From: Argyresthia goedartella
Taxonomy: Eukaryota; Arthropoda; Insecta; Lepidoptera; Argyresthiidae
NCBI GenBank assembly: GCA_949825045.1
Contig: OX463829.1
Location: 23,468,715-23,532,714 of the forward strand
DNA length: 64,000 nt
Direction of reading: 5' to 3'
The notes beneath the pieces were generated by a model, which was not told the DNA's origin, ran no database searches, and saw only the letters and a list, made by a program, of their open reading frames with translations. Below are positions 1 to 12,729 of this stretch, in pieces. The position numbers were made by a program, and so were the translations under genes. How positions within the stretch are numbered: the first letter of the stretch is position 1; each line of letters begins with the position of its first letter.

Positions 1-236
1 CCACTATCAGATATTGCGAAACACAATGTGCTAATAACAAAACAGGGATAGAAATCGGAGATCCCACACGGTGTCTCTCCCATCAACTCCTCTGCATAAC
101 ACTGCCGCTTACAAACACTCATTCAGGTTAAGGGCAATCCGACTGTGGAACGCACTTCCCTGCTCTATTAGGGATAGTCCCTCAATTTTAACCTTTAAGA
201 AAAGATTGAAAGCGTATTTCCTTTCTCTTCCGTAAT
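1..236 (+). pseudogene. C-terminal remnant of a LINE ORF2
   Basis: One plus-strand frame reads RLRAIRLWNALP and then TFKKRLKAYF before a TAA stop at 234-236. This is the conserved C-terminal tail of ORF2 in CR1/Jockey-type LINEs. Upstream the frame is less clear and the window edge cuts the element. There is no RT core here, so this is only the 3' end of a copy, followed by AT-rich DNA. Confidence 0.6.
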
Positions 237-2034
237 AGGTATCATATTTATGTAGGTATATGTATGATATTTTATAGTTTATATATGTGCTGTGCATGCT
301 ATCTAATGTATTTTATATAGTTGAGATGTATATTTTATTTACGAGGCATATTTTATTTATATTTTACAAGTAACTTTCGTACGTATGTACTCATACAATT
401 TTATTGCGCACTAAGACTGTCCTGTTTCATAAACACTCTGTCTTGCCAAGTTTTTCTGTACGAAATCACTCTTTAGAGATAAGCTCGTCTTTGCCTATAA
501 AATGTATTGCAGCTGTCTGTTTATCTATATTTCCTGTGCAATAAAGAATATGAAATATGTACATCAGCTTCGGGTCGTCTCGCCCGAAAGTGAAATCATA
601 ACTGACCCACTGGTTCCAGCGCTGTCATTGCCTGAGAAGTTTCTCAAATCCTGAGCTTTTTGTAAAAGCTCAAGACTATTACTCGAGGAACACTAGTAAC
701 CCGAACAGGCTCGTATTTAATCACACGCCAAGAAAAACTTTCAGAAAATTAAAAAAACTGTTCAGCAATGTGTGTAACTGTTTATAACAAAATACCGGAT
801 GACATGAAAAAGGTTCCCGTTCAATACTTTTAAACGTAAATTATTCCATTGGCTTCTGCAAAACTGTTATTACTCTGTTGACGAATTTCTTAACTTTAAA
901 ATTAGGTGAAACCGGCCTTGGCTTTTGTTCTTCTTTATGTTTTAATGACTATAAAACCTCAAAAATTTGCATGCCACAATTTAATAGCTGACTAAGGCGT
1001 TCTATTTATATAATGATATAAGAACCTTTTTACCCTTATCTTTGCAAATAAATTTCTTATTTCTTATTTCTTCTCATTCGTTGTTTGTCGTCCGTATACA
1101 GAAATAAATATCACTTAAGCAGTTTAATTAGCTGCACAACTTTCCACGCCGTCCAACTCCGTGGCGGAGCATCTATACACAACAGTGTAACAAGCAGTGG
1201 AATAATTCACAGTAACCACTCCCTGGGGAGTCCTTTCCAAAATCCTTGCGGTGTGCCCCCATGTTTGATAGTGCATATAATACCTTCCATTTGAATATCA
1301 ACCTAATTAGTGATAGTTAAGGATGAAATTTGAGTAAGTCCGTGGTGTTAACAGACCAGCACATAATAGTGTTACCTGTATGGGTAGTGGTAATGAAAGT
1401 AGGAAATGATGTGCATAGACTGCGATAGGTATGTCGGGTGTAATAAAGGTAGTGCTACAGTATCCACGCTTGTAAGTAGCACCTGTGTATTAATTCAGAG
1501 TCTGGTCGGTTGGGAGTTCTGTCTTTCATTGGTGGGGCTATAAGCTCATTAGAGAAAGTAATAACAAACATAAGGTAACTATGCAACTTTTATAAGAGCT
1601 GCTTTGGTTGAGGTGTATGATTATTCAAGGAAACTTGTTTAGGATGGTGTCCCTGGCACATTATGACACGGTAACCTTTTTATAGGAATACCCGGACTGG
1701 GGTACGTTTTTGTTAAATAAATCAGCAGCGTTTAAAATATGTTACGCCAGTGTTCGTTATTCAAGCACAGGCGTCATCCTCCTGAATATTTCACGGGATA
1801 CCCCATTTATATTCACTGGACGACATCCGAGCCAGAACATGGAAAAATATGCATTTCCTAGCCGTGATTCTACATATTATGCATATTTATAAACGCGTAA
1901 TGAAGTAGTTACCTACGCTTAAATATCATAGATATTATGTTTATAAATAATATACTCGATGGAACTAATCTATGTCACACACAGAAAAATGTTAAGTTTA
2001 ATTAGTTCACGAAGGAGAAAATGTGTTTTTCTTT
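237..2034. other. AT-rich stretch without supportable gene
   Basis: Short ORFs occur on both strands but none shows a domain, signal peptide or convincing splice context. An AATAAA at about 541 could be the poly(A) signal of the LINE tail at the window start. Nothing else can be supported. Confidence 0.5.
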
Positions 2035-2340
2035 TTAGGGTTCCGTACCCGAAGGTTGTCAAACGGGACCCTATTACTCAGCCTTTACTCTGCACATCCG
2101 TCCGTCCGTCCGTCTATCTCCGGGCTCTACCGGATCAACCGAAAGAGGTAGGCAGCTGATATTTTCACAGAGGGTGTATTTCTATTGCGGCTATAACAAA
2201 AACGTAAACATAAACATTTACATACAGACACATACATTGCTTCAGACCCCTCACTAGGATACCCTGTGTCGTAGGAACCAGAAACAGCGACGTCACACAC
2301 ATATAAACATCCAAACAACAATAAAACATACGAGTTTTAT
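2035..2340 (-). repeat. Composite SINE-like copy, CCCTAAAAA family
   Basis: Read on the minus strand this ends in GGGTACGGAACCCTAAAAA, preceded by an ACGG-type microsatellite and GTCCCGTTTG, exactly as in copies at 8125-8310 and 48797-49191. Its upstream part (about 2230-2340) instead matches the tail of the tRNA-derived SINE at 10020-10215 (GACGTCG, then ACGACACAGGGTA). The copy is therefore a chimera or two abutting insertions. Confidence 0.7.
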
Positions 2341-2342
2341 GA

Positions 2343-5290
2343 ATTTTTTTTTAACTTTGTTTATTCAATAAATAAATAAATTACATTTGTTAATACAGTA
2401 ACCATGCGCTGAAACCACTAGATTTAAGTGCGACATGGTGAGATCGCTTAACTACTCGACGGTAAGTACTTTGGATACAATAGAAACAATGTCTACATAA
2501 TATCTACATACATATCTACATATCTACTATCTATGACTATATCTATCTATGTATACATTGCTACAATTGCACTTTATTTTAAAACATAACGGGAAAAGTA
2601 ATATGATTTTAAGATAAATTTTCTCTTGAATATATTATTTAGTAAATTGTCTATAGTTATTTTAGGTATCTTATTTAAAATCTGGGAAGCATGTATTCCC
2701 AGTTCCGTTGGCCATATGTATTGTTATAGCGGGGAATAACATAGGTAGGCAAATAGGACAAAGTTCGTAGGTTTTTAGGTCTAATTTTTCTAGTTAATGA
2801 ATTTATACGACCATATTCCTCACACAGAATGGACGATTCCAGTTTATCGTATACAGTTAATATATTACAATAGTGAAACAAACCTGATTCGTTCTGGTTG
2901 AATTTTTGTTTTATCTTTAGAGGTACTATGGTCTTTAAAAGTCTGTGTTGCAAATCGTAAATTTTATTTATGTTAGTTTTGAATGTGCGGCCATAAGCAT
3001 AATACTTAAGCAATAATTTATAATGGAGTCTGCAAGTGATAGGTACAACATTCTCAATATGTTGAATGGTACTTTAAATTTTAGGATTTGCAACCGAGAC
3101 AATATTGCCCTAAGTTTCTTACATATATGTTCGATATGAGGTTTCCAATTAAAATTATTATCTATGATTAGGCCTAAGTAGGTATGTTGCCTAACCAGTT
3201 CCAATTTAGTACAGTTACAAACTATAGGTCTGTTGATATCCGAATGAAAGCATTGGTGTGAGTGAGATGTAATAGAAGGCGTGGCCATTGTGTGCAAGTG
3301 TGGTGAGTGGATGTGTAATAATTTTGTTTTTTGTGCGTTAATGATTAGACCTACGTCATGTGCCCATTTGCATAACTGGTTGTAGTTGTGTTGGAGTTGT
3401 GTCTGAGCTATTGAAATATCTTTGTGTGCAGTAATTAGACAGGTGTCGTCGGCAAATTGATAAACCGAAGCTTCAGTAAATATGTTACACATGTCGTTGA
3501 CATATAGAAGATATTCAGTTGGTCCGGTTATTGACCCTTGGGCCACGCCCTCTTCGGTGAGGATCTTCTGGCTGAAAGCCCCGTTTATGTTTACCGCGGT
3601 GAACCTGTTTGTATGATAGTTTTTTAACAATTCTAGGAAGGGTCCCTGTATGCCGTTTTGTTGTAGTTTTGAAAAAAGTGTGGTATAATTTAGAGTTTCA
3701 AAGGCTTTGCTGAAGTCAATGAAAACAGCAAGCACATGAAGTCGATTATTCATGTGTTTGTTGATTTCATTGGTAAATTGAGAAAGCAGTTGTGACGTAT
3801 TTTTCTGTTTTTGGAAGCCGAATTGTTTGTTGTTAATAATTTGGTTTTTTGTAATAAATTTATTTAATTCATTGCCTAAGTATCTCTCAATTATTTTATC
3901 TATGCAGGGTAATATTGTTATCGGTCTGTAGTTATTAATTTCGTTTTTAGGCCCTTTTTTGTATACAGGTCGTATGCAACCTACTTTTAGTTTGTCTGGA
4001 AATAAGGACGATGCAATACAAGAGTTGATCAGATGTGTTATTAAGGGTGTTATTTGTGAATTTATAAACTTTAAATCTTTCATTCTAATTCCGTCGATCC
4101 CGGGACTTTTTTTATCGTTCATATGCTTTATTATGGAGAAGATAATATCCTTATTCGCTTTTTTTAACCTCATTGTTATATCTGGTTGCTTAGAGTAAGT
4201 ATCGACGTTTAATAATGGTTTATCACAGTACGAGCAGATTTTTTTAACATTGTTTTGGAATTCTATAGCAAAATTGTTAACCAAAATTGATGTATCTGTA
4301 TTATTAAATGAATTAATTATTATTTCATCGATGGATTTAATTACTTTGCCGCTTAATTTGTTTATAATTTCCCATTGTTTTTTTGGGTTTTTAAAATTTT
4401 TACTTATTTCTTTCTTATAGTAGTTGTTTTTAACGTTGTTTATATATTTGTTTGTTCTATTTCTGTAAATATTATATAATCGTCTATTTTTTAAGTTACT
4501 TTCATCCTCTTTCCATATTTGAAAGAGTTTTTGCCTTTGAGCACACATAGATGTTATTTTATTAGTCATCCATATACACTGATGTCTTTTGCCTATCTTA
4601 ACTTTAACTAAATTTTTGCAATTATTATACACATCTGTAAATTTTTCTATAATGAAGTTCAAAATATCGTTTGGGTTTACATGGGTTAAGCCCGCATTCC
4701 AGTCTATTTTGGAAAATTCAGTTTGTATTTTTTCATTGTCCAATTGAGTTATTAATTTATGATTATTTTGTGTTTGTGTGCGGTGGTTATTATAAGCAAT
4801 AGATAGACCGGTTATGTAGTGATCAGCCAGTTGATTTTGTATAACGGATGTCTTAGTGTTATTGAGGTTTACATCGCGTAAGAAAATATGGTCTATACAC
4901 GACTTTGTGATTATATTACCTTTTGTTTCAACACGTGTGTACTGATTTATTCCACACTCCAAGCCTGATTCGTACATTAAGTTTAGGTATTGTTGTACAT
5001 GAGAGATTGTTACCTTAAGATCTATGTTAATATCTCCTAGAATTACAAAGTTCTGCTTTACAGGGTATTTTGAGATCAAGCGTGAGATTTCCTTAAGGAA
5101 AATATTTATATTCTTCTCTGGAGGTCTATAAATAGCGCATAATCCACTTTTATAATTAAAAGAGGTTTTAATTTCACCAAAAATGCACTCGTAACTAAGA
5201 GAACTTGATTTGAACCTTGTAAATGACACACTTTTATGCACATACACTAAAACGCCTAAAACTAAAAAGTATACCCATACAACAGATTAT
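2343..5290 (-). mobile_element. 5'-truncated APE-type LINE (CR1/Jockey-like)
   Basis: A minus-strand non-LTR retrotransposon copy. It begins inside the endonuclease domain, carries reverse transcriptase, and ends near a short A-run (T-run on plus at 2343-2352). An AATAAA-rich stretch lies nearby. There are no LTRs or TIRs. The 5' end is missing at about 5290, where the frame meets a TAA, typical of incomplete target-primed reverse transcription. The clade is not certain. Confidence 0.85.
2675..5247 (-). pseudogene. LINE ORF2: endonuclease plus reverse transcriptase, frameshifted
   Basis: The protein would nick target DNA and copy the LINE RNA. Frame one (5247-2968) shows the endonuclease motif VILGDINIDL, then RT signatures: NYRPITILPCIDK, a long palm with VFIDFSKAFETLN, GVAQGSITGP, and the catalytic box FADDT at about 3455-3470. 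Near 3000 the frame shifts; a 112-residue frame (3013-2675) continues with the usual downstream segment and ends around TYGQRNWEYMLP. The N-terminal part of the endonuclease is absent because of 5' truncation. One frameshift in an otherwise open 870-codon region suggests a fairly young but dead copy. What can be seen is family level only. Confidence 0.85.
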
Positions 5291-8124
5291 GTGAATGTGT
5301 CCTATATTTAACTATAATGTCTCAATTGGTATATTAGGTAACCAGCTAACCTAACATGGAACTCTTCGCTACCCTGAAATGGTTAGTACAAATTTTATAA
5401 TCATCGTGAATTGTTTTCCGAAACAATACAAAGTGCAAATCAATGCAAATTAATTGGCAACTTACTTTCTGCAGGTGTTATTCAAATAAAATACATTTGC
5501 TACTTTTGCTCCCGAGAAAACTCGTTGCCAGTAAATTCGCAAGCATTCACATTTTCACGTGAGGTTCTTTTGCCAACGCAATAAGGATTATTTTACTTGT
5601 TTGTTATTTTGCTTATAAATCCCAAATTCCTAGGATGCATTCTTCGACGCGAGTCGCCCGACCATGCGAAATTTGTGAAACAGCTCTACATTCTGCTGAG
5701 CTGGCCAAGTGCGAAATACAACAACGTTACAACGCTTTAAAAATTTTACGGTAGCTGTAATGTAAAGCTAAGAAATAATCACAGACTTTGCGCCCCTGTT
5801 TAGACTCGTGAATGTTACCTGTCAATGTCCTTCAAGGGAGATTTTGAAATTGCCATTTGAACAACTTAAAAAACCATGTAAAAACGTCATTGTCTAAAAA
5901 GGACTATTACAATATTCAACATTCCATAAATGACAAGGCAGTAGGGGGTTAAGCTAACTCAACACAGATTATCCTGTTCATAATTTTGTAATACACTGAT
6001 GAGCAATGACAAATTTCCACCCACAAACTGACGACAAACACAGACATAGAACCAAAAATTTGAACACAATATATATATATTGTGTTCAATTTTTTTTTTT
6101 TTTCACAATACGTTTTTAATTGGTAATATTCTGATGCACTGTTAAATGTACTTCAATATTGCAGACGGCGTCATTAAGCTAGCCTTTCCCGTTTAGGAGT
6201 AATTTGGTGCTAAGTCACTGGAACTTTTTCATTGCTCGTCAATGTAATTTATTCCTGCATATTATTTATAGTAATGAATATTGTAATATTTGTATTAGTT
6301 AAACACAACCAATTTTTAAAAGAGATCTAAAAATCAATCTGTGGGTTTCTTCTCCCTGCCTCTCCCAGAGTGTTCCAATGTAGAGAAGAGGCAAAAAACA
6401 ACATTTACTTTATTGCTGTAGACATTTGTTAATATCTACAGTAATAAAGATATTTTGACTTGGACTTGACTTTGACAATAAATATGAATCGATGTGGAAA
6501 AAGTATAAAATAGACACATTTCACATTCACAGCAGAACATACACTAAGCGGTTTCGACCTTGTGGTCTGTGACCTAAACCTATAAGTCGCATAGAGTAAG
6601 ACGCCGTAAGCACCCCTTATGTATGTGAACCTATCGTGTCCATTCTTTCATACAAAAAAACCTCTGTCAGTTAGAACAGTCATAGCAACTGCATTCTTAT
6701 CTGTGAGTCTAAAGAGCATCTGAGAGGTGTATATTTTTGGAGGGGGAAAAAATGGAATTACCCATGCCCAGGAGTCAGACCTCCCTGCTATGTCCCTACA
6801 CATTGAGACGTGCTGATACGTCTAGAATACGGACTAAAAGCAACCCATTTACGTATAAGTACTTATTTATCGTTCGGTGTTACTGCTAGCCATGGCCTCG
6901 GTCTATGCTAAAGGCTTACTACCTGCAAGGACTACCTGTAAGTAGTCCATTTGGGCGATGTATAAGTGGACTAAGTAAGTGCGACTAAGAGGTGGTGCAG
7001 TGCATCAACATATGACACGCGAAGTAGGTGTATTTGTGGCGTCTACCTAGAGTAATGGTATGTGGCTCGTACTATGGATTCATGTGTTACACTATCAAAC
7101 GCCATTGGAAAATCTACGAAAGGACCGAAGAGAGTGATAGATAATGTATTCCTGGTACTCCTCAATGATGTGATTAAGGGTGTGCAGACGGTCCGTCCGT
7201 GGTTGACATAACGTGGCGAAACTCAGCCTGCTCGAGAGCTTGTTCCAGTAAACTTATTTTAAAATATTTTGTAGAGGTACAATACATTATTTTGAAGAGT
7301 ACTGATACCTAATACAGAGATTTTGAGGGGAAAATCATACACCATTTTACGAATGAAAGTAAAACAATTTTAGTAATACTGAATTAATTACAGTTTTTGC
7401 AAAGCAACTTTTTTGACCTTACCACGAAAAATATGGGAATGAAAAGAATGTTCCTTGTAGGTAATATATATAGGTATTTCGGTTCCATCAGTAAATCGAA
7501 AAGCTGGACCAACATTTCCCATCGGGGCTCTACTAATAAGACCAAATAAATGAACAAAATGTTAAGACACAGGACGTACTTTTTTGAAGAACTAACGGCA
7601 AATAAAACCGGTTAAGTGGGAGTAGGACATGGGACCCGCACATTAAGGGTTCCATATCATTGAACACGGAAAAACGTAAAACGACAGTCTTTTGTACGAG
7701 TACATATACCTATTTATTTTTTAATAAAAGCATATTAAAAACTAGGTAGGACTACATTCAAGACCGTACATCGAAACATTGAAAATAGTTTTGAGTATGT
7801 AGTATGTAAGTATTAATCTATGTACTCAGGTTAACGAAACTCTGCTCAATGATACGGAAGTGGATAGAAATTGAGTAACTAATTTACAGAACAAAAATCA
7901 AATGTGATAAAAAACTTAATATTATTTAATCATATAAAAATTAATAATCATATAATGACAAATAATTAAGCACAAAACTCAATATACCTGCAGTTAAAAA
8001 TCTTTTCCGCTAAGATCGGGAGAGTCCATTTTTCACCGATAAACAAATAAAACAAAATGGCTAAGAAGATGGCCACACCAATAATTTCTTCTATGGGTAC
8101 TTCTTTTAATTCTTAAACATCGGT
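5291..8124. other. Intergenic, no gene seen
   Basis: About 2.8 kb of AT-rich DNA with no ORF showing recognisable protein features. It holds the perfect palindrome listed separately at 6061-6088 followed by a T14 run, and otherwise nothing I can support. Confidence 0.5.
6061..6088. repeat. Perfect 28-bp palindrome
   Basis: TGAACACAAT, then a central (AT) run, then ATTGTGTTCA: every base pairs with its partner. A T14 run follows at once. It could be the closed end of a small foldback element or simply expansion of an AT microsatellite inside an inverted repeat. Confidence 0.85.
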
Positions 8125-8310
8125 ATGTTTCATTATTTGTTGCTGTTGCGGCAACAAAAATGCACATTCTGTGAAAATTTTAGCTCTCTACCTGCTTCGG
8201 TTGATCCGATAGAGCCAGGTGACGGACGGACAGACGGACGGACGGACGGACAGCGGAGGCTTAGTAATAGGGTCCCGTTTGGCACCCTTCGGGTTCGGAA
8301 CCCTAAAAAA
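8125..8310 (+). repeat. SINE-like copy, 3' half, CCCTAAAAA family
   Basis: Contains GTTGCTGTTGCGGCAACA, CTGTGAAAATTTTAGCTCTC, a run of GACGGACG units, GGGTCCCGTTTGG and the terminal GGAACCCTAAAAAA. It matches the 3' half of the full-length copy at 48797-49191. Confidence 0.8.
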
Positions 8311-8819
8311 ACAAAGTTTACGAAACATAACTTGTGTATTTTGGTGAATTTCTCTGCGACCTTATTATTGAGGCGTGGATGCTGTGGTGCCGAGAAGGAG
8401 CCTGTACCTACTATAGTTAATAGTAAGTTGGTTATTTGTAGTGAATTAATAAATCTCGGTTATTTTGCAAGAAGTTACAACACGCTTCATTCCCGTAACT
8501 TCAAAGGATGCGACATTGAAAACTAAAAAACATCTGATTTACAGGTGAGAAAATGTAGCGCATTTTATAGGTTTCCGTTGAATATAGGTAAATAACGGTT
8601 ATGTTTTACGTATCTCTAAAGTGACAAGCGGACGTATTCTAATGAAGACCGGAGTGAAATAGTTGAAACTTAAATCACTAAATGTATTTGATATTTTTTA
8701 CCAAAAATACTTCACAAATATCCGGAAGACAAAATAAAAATAAAACTGGTCTGATAAAATAAAAACATATACAACGGTATAATAATAAAGCCATCACTTG
8801 ATGAACCTGAATGGTGATG

Positions 8820-9540
8820 ATGACGTTACATGCCTGGCCGATGCCAGAAACGCTTGGACGCAATCCGTCTGGGTATGCGTCTGGGTCTAAATTCCCCCCT
8901 CTGCCTCGAAAGGCATGCGAGCCTGCTCAACACTGCAACCGACCCTGCAGAGCGTGCTCGTCTCCTCGAGACCAGATCCCCTCCAAGCAGCTCGGCACGC
9001 TGCTGGACACGATCACCCTGACGCTGGCTGTCTGCCTGCGAATGGGGGCAAAAGCAAACGAGATACATCGCTGCCGATGCGATGCCACGGTGTGCCAACT
9101 AGGATACCACGGCCTGCCTTGCAACTATACAGCCGCCGGCCGTTTCTCTAGACAAGCGGGCTGCAGCAATAACATTATCCATTAAGCTCTTTCCAGCGCA
9201 GGCCAGCGCTCTGTTCTGGAACCTCCAGGCATAGCCCGCGACGACGGTGCTAGTCCTGACGGAACGACATTCATTCCGTGGCATCATCGGAAGTCGCTGG
9301 TGAGGGACACGACTTGAGTTGACACAATAGGGCCATTACATCAACCAGCGACTACTTCTTCAAGGGCCGGCGCAGCGGGCTCTGCGGAGGGTTTCAAGCG
9401 GTGCAAATATGCCATCCTCGGGGAGGGCTACATATTTGTGCCGTTTCGGGTGTTGACCCTCGGGCCGTGGGGCGCTCGGCGTGTCTTTAAGGAGATTGCG
9501 GAGAGACTCGTCGAAGCCCGTGCAGCGCATTAAACTGGCC
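8820..9540 (+). pseudogene. Decayed retroelement coding fragment (CRCG-type C-terminal region)
   Basis: Successive plus-strand frames read LTLAVCLRMGAK, EIHRCRCDATV, YHGLPCNYTAAGRFSRQAG (to about 9170), then [20 protein letters not shown] (about 9205-9270) and, at about 9385-9520, KRCKYAIL...FVPF...LGPWGA...RVFKEIAERLVEA. This order matches the C-terminal region of reverse-transcriptase-associated proteins found in many cnidarian and arthropod genomes, where a Cys-rich CRCG...GLHGLxC motif is followed by a nuclease-like domain and a helix ending in LxRRI. The pieces lie in different frames with an internal stop (TGA near 9312), so it is dead. The GC content (around 60%) is far above the surroundings, consistent with transfer or recent insertion. 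The family name is not certain. Confidence 0.55.
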
Positions 9541-10019
9541 ATACCGGTGATTGTGCCAGCATGTTGGGCACCCTGCCACTCGACGGCGGCGACCTGGGGG
9601 ACATCATTTATTTAATTTAATATTTGTACATACGTTAGGTTATTTTGTATAAATAATATTTTATTGTAATAAATCTGTCATTTACCGACTTTGTAAATAA
9701 ATGAACAACCTCACCTCTTTGTACAATAACCATGTACTAAAATAAAATATGAGAATCGCGTCCCAGTCCGCTGCGGTCCGTGTCGGGTGCACAGTGCTAC
9801 AGGAAGACAGCATTGTAAGTGTACTGTGACGGCAGCCTGGCTAAAGGCTCCCAGTTAATTAATTAGTAGAATCGTGCACAAAAGACGAAAACAGTCTTTG
9901 TTACCTCCTTTCTTAGAATTTTCTAAAATCTTTAGTAAACGGTTGTTGTTGGGCATTCCGCAGCTTTAACCCAATGTTAAAACTTAAAATCTTTTATCTA
10001 TAAGATGATGACAACCTCT
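9541..10019. other. Gap without gene
   Basis: Low-complexity AT-rich DNA following the GC-rich relic; nothing supportable. Confidence 0.4.
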
Positions 10020-10215
10020 GCTGTGGCGTTGCGGTTCGAGCCTCTGTCTCCTGAGCGAGAGGTCATTGGCTTCGAATCCCGGCTGGGTAGGAAGTAAAAA
10101 AATCCTCGAGTCTTGGAGTTTTATATGTGTGCGACGTCGGTGTTTGTGGTTCCAACGACACAGGGTAACCTAGTGTGGAGCCAGAAGCAAATGTTGTGTG
10201 AAAAGTAAAAAAATA
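10020..10215 (+). repeat. tRNA-derived SINE
   Basis: The head has an A-box-like stretch (TGGCGTTGCGG) and a strong B box (CTTCGAATCCCGG) at about 10070-10083, spaced as in a tRNA. A tail follows with GTGTGCGACGTCGGTG and ACGACACAGGGTAAC, ending in an A-rich run. The same tail sequence recurs on the minus strand at 2230-2340. It does not fold as a complete tRNA, so I call it a SINE and not a tRNA gene. Confidence 0.7.
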
Positions 10216-10409
10216 TAAAACTATATCTCTTTATGTCTTTGCTCGATGTATATGGCCTATGGCTTCGGTTTTGTAGTTGATTTTGTTACTCAAATCCACA
10301 GAAAGTCCACCTTGTCTGTCAAATAGACCTTTAATCCACGGGATTACTCGATCTCATTAATTTTCGGTCGATCCTGGTTTGAAAATTTAACAGGCACAAA
10401 CATGTCCGA

Positions 10410-10484
10410 AGACGTTGCATCCGCGGTTTCGGAAAAAAATACCGTAAACATAGCAGATTTTTCCGAAACCATGGATGCAACGTC
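10410..10484. repeat. Inverted repeat overlapping apparent ORFs on both strands
   Basis: GACGTTGCATCCGCGGTTTC on the left pairs with GAAACCATGGATGCAACGTC on the right with few mismatches. The symmetric arms leave an ORF on each strand (a 54-codon plus-strand frame from 10402), so those ORFs are probably by-products of the foldback. Confidence 0.65.
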
Positions 10485-10881
10485 CCCGGAAAACTCGCAA
10501 AGGAAGCAGCTCCCGAACTTGCAAATCAAATTATCAGCAAAGTTGTCGGAAGACGTAGGTAGGTAGACCTACAAACTCCCAACTCCGCAGCCAGAGACGA
10601 TCGAAATCAATTTGCGAAGTTTTCTGACGGTACGTTTAGTTTAACTATCAAGCGTATTATTAAAGTTTGTGTTGCTTACAAGCTTATTGTAGGTAGATAT
10701 TGTAAATTATAATTATTTTGACCGAAATAATAAGTACCTGTTCGTAAAATACCTTTATGTTGCTCCCTGTGAAAATCAGTCTATCTACATTGATGGATAA
10801 ATTGGTGTACAATATAGCTACAGCAATATAGCGTACGTATACAATATAGCGTGTACTATATACCTTAGCATACCTTAGCTA

Positions 10882-10979
10882 AGCTCTATTTTTGAATCAT
10901 TCGCGTCGTAATTAAGCTCCACCAATCGTGTCGCTTGGAAAGCGCTCGCTTCCGAGGCGAGTGATTCAAAAATAGAGCT
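10882..10979. repeat. Foldback repeat, 19-bp arms
   Basis: AGCTCTATTTTTGAATCA at the left reappears inverted as TGATTCAAAAATAGAGCT at the right, about 60 bp apart. The loop is GC-richer. Probably a small nonautonomous element. Confidence 0.75.
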
Positions 10980-11589
10980 GGTCCGCGTAGACAAGATGCA
11001 ATCATGCAATTCGCTAATGTCACTCGCGCGCAACGCAAAGAAAATGTACCACGAGACCACGGGGACTGGGGTTCGAAGGGAAGGGCCACAGGGCCTTCAT
11101 CGGGGACATTCGGCGTCACTAGATGGACCGAGAATTTGACAACCGATCTGGGGCTTCCTGGCAAACCACTAATGGTTTGTCTCAGATGCATGTCCGTATG
11201 CGATTTGACATGTGAAAAGAAAAAGTCACATGACTATAGCATTAAACAGGACTAGCTATAGGATATAGCAGACTGGCACTTACTTTCATATGAAACCGTA
11301 AACCATGCGAGTACTTATATTTTGGAAAGTTCCAGATCACATAAGTATCTCGATTCTCGACTAAGTAACTAATAAGAATCTGCTAATCAAAATAGACCTA
11401 CGAACTTGGGATATCTGTTATACGTATATCTAATGGTGTCATGGTCAAACTAGTCATATATCTTTGCAATTACTAACAAAGTAATATTATTTATAGTGCG
11501 AGAGTAAAATGATAAAGTACTGTAAAAGAGAACAGTGACTTAAGATGAGAATTGTGTAGATAATTTAATATTTAATTGTCCGTTGCAAT

Positions 11590-11676
11590 AGCGTCTATCA
11601 TTATTACTTATAATGATAAGACTCGCAAAGTCTTATCATTATAAGTAATAATGATAAGAGTCGCAAAGACGCTACT
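11590..11676. repeat. Long hairpin, near-perfect
   Basis: TATTACTTATAATGATAAG then ACTCGCAAAGT then CTTATCATTATAAGTAATA forms a stem of about 27 bp with a 5-base loop (CGCAA). Flanking AGCGTCT and AGACGCT also pair, and a second GATAAGA-GTCGCAAAG unit is nested in the right arm. It lies about 370 bp upstream of the protease homolog start. Confidence 0.85.
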
Positions 11677-12040
11677 TCAAAAAACAATTATACATACTTA
11701 CTATAATTTAATTTAATTATTCATACGATAATGATCAAACTAAACCCGTAAAGCTAAAAAACTTATTTATCAACTTTCCCACCCAACTGTACCAGAACAA
11801 AAGAGGAACAGTGAAGCGATCGACCGCAATTTGACCCAAATCCTGTCGAGAGCGAACGCGAGTGCTCCTGATCACAAAGAGAAATAATTGCATAAAATAG
11901 TTGGAAAATCAAGCGATAATTACGCGCTGCAACGCACATCCTGTAGTTCTACAATAGTTACACCGTTTTATGTAACCGCCGATCCTTACATACCACTCCA
12001 CTCCATAACGCTGATTGCTGCGGCCGCCGTGGCAGTTACT

Positions 12041-12729
12041 ATGATGGGCTATAGAGTCCTTTGTGCCACATTATGTATTATAAACGTGGTGTTTGCACAA
12101 ATGAACGGTGAATTTTGGTGGTTGCACGACAAAGTGAAAAATTTACATGGTGGTGAAATAATGCCGGCAAAGTTCGAAGAGCTTAATGAGTTTGATAATG
12201 ATGAATATGATACGATTGTGTTTGAAAATGATAAGGAGAGTGAAGGTTTCGTATTAAAAGAGAATCGCATTAACAGAAGAGAAGGTAAAGAGCTTAATGA
12301 GTTTGATAACGATGAATATGATACGATTGTGTTTGAAAACGATAAGGAGAATGAAGGATTCGTATTAAAAGAGAATCGCATTAACAGAAGAGAAGGTAAA
12401 GAGCTTGAAGCTACTGATTCAGATAGTTTTTCGGGGCCAGAAAATACCCAATTTGATCTTTATAATGATATCTATCAGCAAAATCAGACTGTCCAAGATA
12501 ACAAAGATGAATTTACGTTCCATTTTCCTGATACTAACAATACATGGAAAGATTTGACTAACAAAACAAGTCATATATCCCCACCAAAATTAAAACCCGA
12601 AATCTTATTAGATAAATTAGTTTTTAAACCAAATCGAGAAGTCATCGTACAAGCAGGACACATCTGTTCTTATATCACTGAAGAGGAGTGTAGACGTCGG
12701 AATGGATCCATTTACAATTACGGAAAAAG
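12041..12729 (+). CDS. Protease homolog exon 1
   Basis: Starts at tandem ATGs in ACTATGATGG; signal peptide MMGYRVLCATLC...VFA. The in-phase donor is AAAAG|GTCATT at 12730, which is weak. A second in-phase option is GT at 12748 (adds 6 residues). The strongest-looking donor, TAC|GTAAGT at 12752, is out of phase with exon 2 and would lead to a stop about 20 codons later. Confidence 0.8.

Noticed and set aside
10020..10090. tRNA gene
   Set aside because: B box present, but the acceptor and anticodon arms do not pair and a SINE tail follows.
10402..10566. Small 54-codon plus-strand protein
   Set aside because: It is made by an inverted repeat that also gives an ORF on the minus strand; no domain or splice support.
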